From Rhodospirillales bacterium (GTDB lineage: Bacteria > Pseudomonadota > Alphaproteobacteria > Rhodospirillales > Thalassospiraceae), in contig JAHQVT010000010.1 in the NCBI GenBank assembly GCA_019634165.1, positions 730,287-794,286 of the forward strand: DNA of 64,000 bases, in the 5' to 3' direction. Made by a program: the position numbers and the translations under genes. This document shows, piece by piece, positions 53,439 through 62,100 of this stretch (positions are counted from its first letter, which is position 1; every line of letters starts with the position of its first letter). The notes below the pieces were generated by a model. That model did not search any database. It saw only the letters and a program-made list of their open reading frames with translations, and was not told the origin of the DNA.

Positions 53439-54467
53439 TTATTCCTTGCCGTCGATCCCGGCTTTTTCAAAGGTCGCCATGCTGTTGTGGCATTCCGCAG
53501 CCGCCCGCAAAAGCGGAATGGCAAGGGCTGCACCGGACCCCTCGCCAAGGCGCATGCCGAAATTAATCAGGGCTTCTTTGCCAAGTTTTTCAAGCAGGCG
53601 TCCATGCCCCGGTTCGGCTGAAACATGCCCGACCAAGCAATGATCAAGCGCATCGGGGCGCATAGCGGCCAAAACAGCCGCCGCCGCACAGGAAACATAC
53701 CCGTCAAGCAAGACCGGCACGCGGGCAAAGCGCGCGGCAATGATTGCACCGGCCATTGCGGCAAGTTCACGACCGCCAACACAGCGCAGAATGTCGAGAC
53801 CATCATGCATCTGGTTTTTATGCAAAATAATGGCATCCCCGACAACGCGGGTCTTAAGGGTTAAGGCATCGTCATCAATGCCTGTGCCGCGCCCTGTCCA
53901 GTCCGCGGCATTTCCACCGTAAAGCGCATGCGATATGGCCGCTGCCGAAGTCGTGTTGCCAATGCCCATTTCACCAGGCACAAACAGATCAAGACCTTTT
54001 TCAATCGCACTCATGCCAAAGGCCATGGCTTCGGCACAGCCTTCATCATCCATGGCCGGTTCCTGACTGAAATCGTTGGTCGGGATTTCAAGTGCGACTT
54101 CCATCACCCGCAGTTCGGCATCAACCGATTTGCAAATCTGGTTAATCGCGGCACCGCCATTGATGAAGTTCTCAACCATCTGTTGGTTCACACTGGCGGG
54201 GAATGCGGACACACCCTGTGCGACGACACCGTGGCTGCCGGCAAAAACCGTTACACGTGGACGCGACATCCTGGGTCGCGAAGTCCCCTGCCATCCAGCA
54301 AGCCACAAGCTGAAATCTTCCAACCGGCCAAGTGATCCTGCAGGCTTTGTCAGGGTTGGTTCACGTTTGATCACAGCAGCCTGTGCTTCAGCGTCAGCAG
54401 CCGGCAGATCGGCAAGAAGTGCGCGAATTTCATCAAGGCTTTGGGGGGGGTGCTTGGGATTGAACAT
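53439..54467 (-). CDS. cobT: Nicotinate-nucleotide--dimethylbenzimidazole phosphoribosyltransferase
   Basis: CobT (CobU of Pseudomonas denitrificans naming) makes alpha-ribazole phosphate for the lower loop of B12. The 342-residue protein has KPAGSLGRLEDFSLWLAGWQ (20 residues), FAGSHGVVAQGVSAFP, the GEMGIGNTTSAAAISHAL motif and GYVSCAAAAVL, with a C-terminal Glu in LGEGSGAAL. It is divergent from cobV across about 230 bases. Confidence 0.95.
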   Translation of the reverse strand: MFNPKHPPQSLDEIRALLADLPAADAEAQAAVIKREPTLTKPAGSLGRLEDFSLWLAGWQGTSRPRMSRPRVTVFAGSHGVVAQGVSAFPASVNQQMVENFINGGAAINQICKSVDAELRVMEVALEIPTNDFSQEPAMDDEGCAEAMAFGMSAIEKGLDLFVPGEMGIGNTTSAAAISHALYGGNAADWTGRGTGIDDDALTLKTRVVGDAIILHKNQMHDGLDILRCVGGRELAAMAGAIIAARFARVPVLLDGYVSCAAAAVLAAMRPDALDHCLVGHVSAEPGHGRLLEKLGKEALINFGMRLGEGSGAALAIPLLRAAAECHNSMATFEKAGIDGKE

Positions 54468-54696
54468 GTTGGTCTCCGGCTGGCGGCAAATCGTCGAATG
54501 CCTGTTCCGCTTGGCTTCTGTGGTGGTTAAGATTAGGTTCTAAAACCAATTTCTTGGTGCGTTTTACCTTCCGCCGTTTGCCAGATCATGATGGGTTTTG
54601 ACGGGCATTTGGCTGATGTAAAGTATAACGGACCAAGAAATCGGCCTGACCCTAGGCTTATGTGCAACAGATTGCCAGTTCGAAAATCGGAATTTG

Positions 54697-55554
54697 ATGG
54701 TGCCCGAAGATCATAACCAAAACGAAACAAATATGCAAAGTGCAGATGAACTGCAAGATGCATCAAAGGGTTCTGCGGCAATGACCAACAGCAACATGTC
54801 TGTAATGTTGGATTTTTGGCGCGCAATGGTGTTGCTCAGCCGGGTGCCTGTTTTTCAAGTGGATGATTTTCGCCCCGCCGTGATTGCGCGTTCGGTCTGG
54901 AGTTGGCCGTTGGTTGGGTTGGTTTTAGCCGGATTGGCACTGTTACCGGCCATGCTGGTTCATAGTTTGACCGAAAACACCATGATCTTTGCGATCATTG
55001 TTGTCGCGTTCATGGTGCTTTTGACTGGCGCCATGCACGAAGATGGCATGGCTGATTGCGCCGATGGTTTTGGCGGTGGGGTGGAACGATCCCGCAAACT
55101 TGAAATCATGCGCGATAGCCAAATTGGAACGTACGGGGTTGTTGCGCTGATCCTGTGTCTGAGCCTACGCCTGACATTGCTTTATACCGCGGCAAATATC
55201 GGCCAAGCGGCGATTTTGTTGCTGTGCACCGCGGTCATGTCTCGTGCGGCAATGCCAGTTGTCATGCGCGTTTTGCCGCCTGCCCGCGACAATGGGTTGG
55301 GCAAGGGGGCGGGTCGACCGGGTCTGTTGCTAATGGCAATTGGCTTTGTCATCGCGATTGCAGTTGTGTGGGCATTGGCCGGAATTGTTGCGACATTGGC
55401 GGTTCTGCTGGGGGCAGTGATCGCCATTTGTCTGGTTGTTCTGATCGCCAAAAGGCAGATTGGCGGGCAAACGGGCGATGTGCTTGGTGCAACGCAATTA
55501 AGCGCAGAACTCTTTGCCGGGATTGGATTTATCGCGGTTATGGGCGGAATCTGA
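54697..55554 (+). CDS. cobV: Adenosylcobinamide-GDP ribazoletransferase (cobalamin synthase)
   Basis: CobV (CobS in Salmonella naming) joins adenosylcobinamide-GDP with alpha-ribazole(-phosphate) at the inner membrane. From the ATG at 54697 it has 285 residues. Membrane segments alternate with the conserved VLLSRVPV, GAMHEDGMADCADGFGGG, RKLEIMRDSQIGTYG (metal-binding acids) and GGQTGDVLGATQ. The N-terminus before MSVMLDFWRAM is longer than usual, so a start further in is possible. cobC follows. Confidence 0.93.
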   Translation: MVPEDHNQNETNMQSADELQDASKGSAAMTNSNMSVMLDFWRAMVLLSRVPVFQVDDFRPAVIARSVWSWPLVGLVLAGLALLPAMLVHSLTENTMIFAIIVVAFMVLLTGAMHEDGMADCADGFGGGVERSRKLEIMRDSQIGTYGVVALILCLSLRLTLLYTAANIGQAAILLLCTAVMSRAAMPVVMRVLPPARDNGLGKGAGRPGLLLMAIGFVIAIAVVWALAGIVATLAVLLGAVIAICLVVLIAKRQIGGQTGDVLGATQLSAELFAGIGFIAVMGGI

Positions 55555-55622
55555 TGCTATGATGTTAGCGCAGTCAAAATTACTTTTTGGCGTGGATTTG
55601 GCCCGGCATTTCTGAGGATGGC

Positions 55623-56234
55623 ATGCATAAACCTGAAACAACGCGCTGGTGGCTTGTGCGTCATGCACCAGTTGAGAACCCAGAAGGTTTGGTTTACGGC
55701 CGCAGTGACATGCCTGCTGATTTATCCGATGAAAAAGCCCTGCGGGCTATTGCGCGTCAGTTGCCGCGAGACGCCGTTTGGGTCACCAGCCATTTGTCGC
55801 GAACCCTTGATACGGCGTTGAAGCTTCAGGAATTGACTGATGAAGATGTCATTCCAACCCGTGAAAGCGGTTTTGCCGAACAGCATTTTGGCGCGTGGGA
55901 ACTTCAACACTGGAATGATCTTCCCAAAGGTGAAACCACACAGTTTTGGACGGATTTTGCCCGACAACAGCCGCCGAATGGCGAAAGTTTTGCAGACGTG
56001 GTTAACCGAGTCGGTCCGATTTTTTCGCGGTTGAACCAATATTGGGCTGGGCGCGATATTATCGCGGTTATTCACGGTGGCACAGTGAGGGCGATCATGG
56101 CCAATGCACTTGGCCTGTCGCTTGAAACCACCTTATCATTTCATATTGATACGCTGGGACTAACCAAGCTTGAATATATCTCGGGCGTGGATGAACCGGG
56201 TTGGCGGGTAACTGCCGTTAATCAGCGGTATTAA
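55623..56234 (+). CDS. cobC: Alpha-ribazole phosphatase / histidine phosphatase
   Basis: CobC removes phosphate from alpha-ribazole-5'-phosphate or from cobalamin-5'-phosphate. From the ATG at 55623 (GAGG upstream) it has 203 residues. The catalytic motif is WLVRHAPVE, an RHA form of the usual RHG. The second His is in AVIHGGTVRAIM, and Glu is in ESGFAEQHFGAWEL. Other histidine phosphatases look similar, but the position after cobV supports the name. Confidence 0.85.
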   Translation: MHKPETTRWWLVRHAPVENPEGLVYGRSDMPADLSDEKALRAIARQLPRDAVWVTSHLSRTLDTALKLQELTDEDVIPTRESGFAEQHFGAWELQHWNDLPKGETTQFWTDFARQQPPNGESFADVVNRVGPIFSRLNQYWAGRDIIAVIHGGTVRAIMANALGLSLETTLSFHIDTLGLTKLEYISGVDEPGWRVTAVNQRY

Positions 56235-56329
56235 CCCCAAAATTCCCGCGCTAACTACGGCACCAATCGCCAGTGGATTGATGCCGCTTGGATCAGCCAA
56301 ATTGGCCATATTCCAATCTAGTACCCGAC

Positions 56330-57004
56330 TTATGCCGATTGTAGTTCTGGGTCTGGTGTCAGATCTTGCACGGCATGTTCTGCGAGATAGCGGTCAAGCA
56401 TATCTGCCGTAATGTCATGTTCTTCACAGATGAGTGCAACATCCTTTAGATAGGCTTCGTAATAGGGCATCGGTCGGCTGCGTGACTTGTGGCGCAGTTT
56501 TGCGACATTCGGAAAGTCTTCTGCAAGTGACGTGCTTTCAATTGCCTGAATGACATTGTCGTCAATGATTGCAGCGGTCATCCTGCGATAGGTTTTACCG
56601 CAGGCAGAAAGCATTTTGCTTGCTGTTGGGACTGAAATGCCCGGCTGTGCCAGCAACTCGTTGAGTTCGTCTTGGTCGAAATCGGAAATCGACATCAAGG
56701 TGATCAAAGTCGGCAAGTCGCGGACAAGCAGCGACAAGGCATTTACGCGGATGCCACGTGCATGGGACCAGATAATGGTCGCAATGACACCTTTTGAAGC
56801 ATCCTGAGCAAAGATATCGCGAACATCGCGACGGGCGAGTGTGATGTCACCGTCTGTTGCGTATTCTTCCAAAAAGTTCTGAAAAGAACGGTCGTCTGAA
56901 TTCAGACGGTCGAGCAAGCCAAGCCACATCTCCTTACGTGATGATGTGATCCAAGTTGGCGTTTTCGGTTTTCGGATTTTTTGTAGGTGCGCATTAATTG
57001 CCAT
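56330..57004 (-). CDS. Unknown protein with a possible helix-hairpin-helix / OGG-like fold
   Basis: I do not recognise this 224-residue protein with certainty. The segment ELNELLAQPGISVPTASKML followed by AAIIDDNVIQAI resembles the helix-hairpin-helix and downstream Asp region of putative 8-oxoguanine glycosylase-like proteins, but the match is weak. The ATG at 57004 is preferred over a TTG at 57034. A perfect 16-base palindrome lies directly before the ATG. Its neighbours are cobC (convergent) and the cobalamin riboswitch (divergent). Confidence 0.5.
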   Translation of the reverse strand: MAINAHLQKIRKPKTPTWITSSRKEMWLGLLDRLNSDDRSFQNFLEEYATDGDITLARRDVRDIFAQDASKGVIATIIWSHARGIRVNALSLLVRDLPTLITLMSISDFDQDELNELLAQPGISVPTASKMLSACGKTYRRMTAAIIDDNVIQAIESTSLAEDFPNVAKLRHKSRSRPMPYYEAYLKDVALICEEHDITADMLDRYLAEHAVQDLTPDPELQSA

Positions 57005-57005
57005 T

Positions 57006-57021
57006 GAATTTTGCAAAATTC
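57006..57021. promoter_or_regulatory. 16-base perfect palindrome before the unknown gene
   Basis: GAATTTTGCAAAATTC is self-complementary and ends two bases upstream of the minus-strand ATG at 57004. It would cover the ribosome-binding region, so it could be an operator or an RNA hairpin. Confidence 0.4.
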
Positions 57022-57254
57022 CAGTTAACCCCAAGAGTTTGAATGTCGCAGATTTCCGCGACCGACCGGATTATGTTTGTTTTGTTTCCGGCGATCATCA
57101 CTGAATGGTGGTTTTCCCGAATTCCTATTCCAGCGTGATCATATGATGTTCTCTTAAAGAAGGTCTCCTCTCAAGCAGGCAATTCTTACAAATACTGACC
57201 TTCTGATAAGGGTGTGCAGGGAATACGGAGAATGCCCTTTGGCTTAAAGGGCAA

Positions 57255-57432
57255 ACCTGATAGGTTCGGCACACCGTTCGGTGATGGGAAATCGGTGCAA
57301 AGCCGATGCTGCCCCCGCAACTGTATCGGGTTGGGTGATCTAGGTGTTGGTAATAGCGCAACACCAGCCACCGGGAAACCGGGAAGGCGGATTGCTTTCA
57401 TGCCCGCAGCCAGGAAACCAGCCGAAGGTGTC
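57255..57432 (+). ncRNA. Cobalamin (adenosylcobalamin) riboswitch
   Basis: The aptamer's conserved parts occur in order: GGTGATGGGAA near 57280, GGTGCAAAGCC at 57294-57304, GCCCCCGCAACTGTA at 57310-57324, then CCGGGAAACCGGGAAGGCGG. The B12 box CAGCCAGGAAACCAGCC follows at about 57407-57423. TTCGG (57265-57269) pairs with CCGAA (57422-57426) as part of the closing helix. A GC hairpin (GGCCTC/GGAGGCC, about 57462-57478) follows before the cobP ribosome site and may be the expression platform. It should reduce expression of cobP-cobW-cobN when B12 is plentiful. Confidence 0.93.
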
Positions 57433-57497
57433 ACTTCTTAATCGGGGTGGCGACGCAATCGGGCCTCGGTGGGAGGCCATGGCGAGGAACCTATGGA

Positions 57498-58037
57498 ATG
57501 AGCCAAATAGAACGGCCTGCCGGGATACATTTGATCCTTGGTGGCGCCCGATCAGGCAAAAGCCGGTTTGCCGAGAACATTATTAATCAGGCAGGTGGCG
57601 GGATCTATATCGCGACCGGGCGGGCCTGGGATAATGAAATGGCCAACCGCATTGACCTTCACAAACAATCGCGCGGCGATCATTGGCAAACGGTTGAAGA
57701 ACCGCTTGAACTTTGTGCTGCCCTTCGAACATGCAATATCGCAGATGGCAAACCGGTTCTGGTTGATTGCCTTACTTTGTGGCTGACCAACCTGATGCTT
57801 GAAGAGCGCGATATTGATGCTGAAATTGCTGCCCTGTGCGATCTTGTGCCGGAACTGCAGATTCCTGTAATTCTGGTGTCAAACGAGGTCGGCTTTGGAA
57901 TTGTGCCGGAAAATGCGATGGCGCGGGCCTTTCGCGATCATGCCGGACGACTGCATCAACGCATTGCCGAACTGGCCAATAGGGTAAGTTTGGTGGTTGC
58001 TGGCATACCGATGCAGATCAAATATCAACATAAATAA
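57498..58037 (+). CDS. cobP: Adenosylcobinamide kinase / adenosylcobinamide-phosphate guanylyltransferase
   Basis: CobP/CobU phosphorylates adenosylcobinamide and adds GMP, activating it for joining to ribazole. The ATG at 57498 with AGGAA eight bases upstream gives 179 residues, the usual length; the open frame further upstream lies in the riboswitch platform. The P-loop is HLILGGARSGKSRFAE. Other markers are ATGRAWDNEMANRI with the guanylylated-His region HLHKQSRGDHW-like (DLHKQSRGDHW), VLVDCLTLWLTN and LVSNEVGFGIVP. Confidence 0.95.
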   Translation: MSQIERPAGIHLILGGARSGKSRFAENIINQAGGGIYIATGRAWDNEMANRIDLHKQSRGDHWQTVEEPLELCAALRTCNIADGKPVLVDCLTLWLTNLMLEERDIDAEIAALCDLVPELQIPVILVSNEVGFGIVPENAMARAFRDHAGRLHQRIAELANRVSLVVAGIPMQIKYQHK

Positions 58038-58059
58038 TTGAAATTTAAGGACTTTAAAG

Positions 58060-59100
58060 ATGGCACAAGTGGGAAAAATCCCGGCAACCGTCATTACCGG
58101 TTTTCTGGGTGCGGGCAAGACGACCATGATCCGCAATATGCTGGAAAATGCCAATGGCAAACGTATTGCTTTAATCATTAACGAATTCGGTGATCTTGGT
58201 GTTGATCGCGGCATCATTAATGGCTGTGGCATTGAAGGCTGTGCTGAAGATGATGTTGTTGAACTTGCCAATGGCTGCATTTGCTGCACGGTTGCGGATG
58301 ATTTCCTGCCAACCATTCGCGCACTGATTGATCGCGAAACCCCACCGGATCACATTGTTATTGAAACCTCTGGGCTGGCATTGCCAAAACCGTTGGTCAA
58401 GGCGTTTAACTGGCCGGAAGTCCGGTCGCGCGTGACGGTTGATGGTGTGGTTGCGGTTCTTGATGGTGCTGCTTTGCGCGATGGCTTATTTGCCCATGAT
58501 CATCATGCGGTTCAGGCCCAGCGCGAAGCGGATGACAATCTTGACCATGAAAGCCCGCTTGAAGAACTGTTTGAAGAACAGCTTCATTGTGCCGATATCG
58601 TCATTTTGAACAAAACCGATCTTTTGACGGTCGAAGAACGGGCCAAGGTCGAAGCCGACGTTCGGGCAGAACTGAAAAAACCATCGGTCAAAATCATCGC
58701 GACAGAACATTCGCGCGTTGAAAACGCCATTTTGCTTGGGCTTGGTGCCGCGGCAGAAGACGATCTTGATAGCCGCCCTTCCCATCATGATGATGGTCAC
58801 GATCATGACCACGATGATTTTGATAGCTTCGTTGTGTCGCTTGATGCGATCGACGATCCGGCTTCTTTGGAAAAGCGTTTGGTTGATGTGGTGCGTCAGT
58901 TTGACGTGCTGCGGATCAAAGGGTTCTTGGATGTGCCGGGTAAACCGATGCGCCATGTGGTGCAGGGTGTTGGTGAACGTTTCCAACGGTATTTTGACCG
59001 CCCATGGTCCGATGGTGAAACCCGCCGATCCGAACTGGTGGTAATTGGCCTGCATGGTTTGGACCGTGCAGCGATTGAAGCGGCGATCAAAGCCGCCTAA
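58060..59100 (+). CDS. cobW: CobW-family GTPase metallochaperone
   Basis: CobW belongs to the G3E GTPases and is thought to deliver cobalt to the CobN chelatase. The 346-residue protein has the P-loop GFLGAGKTT (14-22) and the metal motif GCICC (Cys73, Cys75, Cys76), with Cys56 and Cys61 nearby. It also has a NKTD guanine motif, a His/Asp-rich linker (about 243-252, HHDDGHDHDH) and a C-terminal CobW_C domain (VRQFDVLRIKGFLDVPG). It lies between cobP and cobN under the riboswitch. Confidence 0.94.
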   Translation: MAQVGKIPATVITGFLGAGKTTMIRNMLENANGKRIALIINEFGDLGVDRGIINGCGIEGCAEDDVVELANGCICCTVADDFLPTIRALIDRETPPDHIVIETSGLALPKPLVKAFNWPEVRSRVTVDGVVAVLDGAALRDGLFAHDHHAVQAQREADDNLDHESPLEELFEEQLHCADIVILNKTDLLTVEERAKVEADVRAELKKPSVKIIATEHSRVENAILLGLGAAAEDDLDSRPSHHDDGHDHDHDDFDSFVVSLDAIDDPASLEKRLVDVVRQFDVLRIKGFLDVPGKPMRHVVQGVGERFQRYFDRPWSDGETRRSELVVIGLHGLDRAAIEAAIKAA

Positions 59101-59165
59101 TTTCCAGAAACGCTGGAAAATACCGAAATTTCAGATACCGGGTGGCATTAATCATCCGGTATCTG
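59101..59165 (+). repeat. Two consecutive hairpins between cobW and cobN
   Basis: TTTCCAG/CTGGAAA (59101-59107 and 59113-59119) is followed by CAGATACCGG/CCGGTATCTG (59132-59141 and 59156-59165). Neither is followed by a T-run. They may set the relative amounts of cobW and cobN message by stabilising ends after processing, or terminate weakly. Confidence 0.5.
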
Positions 59166-59199
59166 CACATCATATGACCTAAGAAGACGGAAAACCTCG

Positions 59200-62100
59200 A
59201 TGCATTTACTCGCAGCCCAGCCCGGAATGGTGACAGATGGCAGTGAGGCGGTTGATCTTGGACAGGAGCCCGGTGACGTCGTTATTCTGTCTGCGGCTGA
59301 GTCAGAGCTTGCCTGTCTGGCCGGGGCGCAAGCGCGCCTATGCGATGCATTTGGGGCAGATGTGCCATCCTTGCGTTTGGCAAGCCTTCTGCAGCTTGGT
59401 CACAATATGTCGGTCGATCTGTATGTCGATGACGTGCTTAACGATGCCAAATTCATCATTGTGCGCATTCTGGGCGGGCGCGGATATTGGGATTATGGCA
59501 TCGAACAACTGGTGGCCTTGGCCCGGTCCAAAGACATTCCCTTGGTCTTGTTGTCCGGCGATGATCAACCCGATGCGGAACTGCTGTCGCTGTCCACGGT
59601 CAAGGGCAGCGAATATCAGAAAATCTGGCGCTATTTGATCGAAGGTGGCCCACAAAATTCCGAGAATTTACTTCGTCTTATATACGAAAAGTTAAATTTA
59701 AAGGTGAGCTGGAACTGGGCACCTGCCGCACCATTGGTAAAAGCGGGGGGATATTGGCCGGGAAAATCACAGGCCAGCTTGGATGATGTGCGTGCGGAAT
59801 GGATTGAAAATCAACCGGTTACGCCGATTATCTTCTATCGTTCATTGGTGCAGGCGGCAAATCTGGATGTCATTGATGCGCTGGTTGAAGAACTTCGTGC
59901 CAATCACTTGAATCCGCTGCCAATTTTTGTCGCAAGCCTCAAAGATCCGCTGGCGGCAGCTTTGGTCAGTGACTGGCTTGCGGAAACCAAGGCGGATTTG
60001 ATCCTTAATACCACGGGCTTTGCGCTATCCGTTCCGGGTTCAGAACGAAAAGATGGGCCGTTTGATGCCGTCGATGCCCCGGTATTTCAGGTCGTGCTTT
60101 CGGGCGGTGGCGAAGAAGCTTGGCGCGATGGCGTCAATGGGCTTGCCGCACGCGATATTGCGATGAATGTCGCCCTGCCCGAAGTGGATGGGCGCATTTT
60201 GGCACGGGCAATATCGTTTAAGGGGTCGGCGGGTAAGGATGATCTGACCCAGATTGATCTGGTGAAATATATCCCTGTCCGGGATCGTGTGGCTTTTACC
60301 GCCAAATTGGCCGCCAATTGGGTGCGTCTGCGCAAAACCGATGCCGCCACGCGCAAGGTGGCAATGGTCATGGCGAACTATCCCAACAAGGATGCGAGGC
60401 TTGGCAACGGGGTCGGGCTTGATACCCCGGCAGGCATGATTGAAACCCTGCGCGCCATGCAGGGTGATGGCTATGTGATTGAAAATCTGCCAGAGGATGG
60501 CGATGCGCTGATTGCAGCGGTTAAGACCGGGCCAACCAATGATTTCAAATCCCTTCTGGGTCGTGAAATTCGGGTGACTTTGCCATTGGCGGCATATCAG
60601 GCGGCGTTTGATGCCCTGCCGAAATCCATCCGCGATCAGGTGATGGATGCATGGGGCGATCCGAAAACCGATCCGTTTTATCTAAGTGATTCTGAAAGCT
60701 TTGCGCTTTCGATTTTGCCAATGGGCAATGTCGTGGTCGGGCTACAACCCGCACGCGGCTATAACATTGATCCGCTTGAAAGCTATCACTCGCCTGATCT
60801 GGTGCCGCCGCATAACTATTTCGCGTTTTATATCTGGCTGCGTCATGAGTTTGGTGTTGATGCGATCATTCATTTTGGCAAACACGGCAATATGGAATGG
60901 TTGCCGGGCAAATCATTGGCCCTGTCCGAAGATTGCTTCCCCGAAGCGGTTTTTGGTCCGACCCCGCATTTCTATCCGTTTATCGTCAATGACCCGGGCG
61001 AAGGCACACAGGCCAAGCGCCGCGCACAGGCCGTGATCCTTGATCATTTAACCCCGCCTTTAACGCGCGCTGAAAGCTATGGTCCGCTCAAAGACCTTGA
61101 AGCACTTGTTGATGAATATTACGAGGCAGCCGCGGTTGATCCGCGGCGCTTGGTTATCCTAAAGCGCGATATTCTCGAACTTGCCATTCGCATTGGCCTA
61201 GATCGTGATTGCGGGATCGAAGCGGGCGAAGATGAAGAAAGTGCGCTTGCCAAGCTTGATAACTATCTATGTGAACTAAAAGAACTTCAAATCCGCGATG
61301 GTCTGCACATCTTTGGTAAGGCGCCCGAAGGCGATCTTTTGACCGATCTTTTGGTCGCACTTTCCCGCCTTCCACGTGGGGCGGATCATGGGCCAAAGGC
61401 ATCGCTTCACCGGTCAATTGCCAAGGATATTCTGGGCGATGCGGGGTTTGATCCGCTTGATTGTGCCTTTGCCGAATTTTGGACGGGGGCAAAGCCCGCA
61501 ATTCTTAACCATTATGACGTCGGGCCGTGGCGAACCAGTGGCGATACGGTGGAACGGATTGAATTATTGGCCAGCGATCTGGTGCGTGGATCTGTAAAGC
61601 CTGATCCAGCGTGGATATCGGTTTGTGAAGTTATTTCTGATATCGAAACGAACATACGACCAGCCGTAACCAATTGTGGGGCCGCCGAAATTGCCGGTAT
61701 GCTAAGCGGTCTTGCCGGTAAGTTCGTTGAACCCGGTCCATCTGGGGCACCGACCCGGGGTCGCCCGGATGTATTGCCAACCGGGCGGAACTTCTATTCG
61801 GTTGATACCCGAACCATCCCAACCCCGGCTGCGTGGCAGTTGGGGTGGAAATCGGCTGAGTTGCTGCTTGAACGTCATGTGCAGGACCATGGTGAATGGC
61901 CCAGTGCCCTTGGCCTTTCGGTTTGGGGAACCAGCAATATGCGCACCGGCGGCGATGACATCGCACAGGCACTTGCCCTGATGGGGGTGCGCCCGACATG
62001 GGATAGCGCATCACGCCGGGTGACCGGGTTTGAAATCATGCCGGCATCGGTTCTGGGGCGTCCACGTGTGGATGTCACTTTGCGCATATCGGGGTTCTTC

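Noticed and set aside
54549..54641. Ten-base inverted repeat (ATTTCTTGGT and ACCAAGAAAT) in the cobT-cobV divergent region
   Set aside because: The arms are 73 bases apart and a match this short could be chance; no regulator can be assigned.
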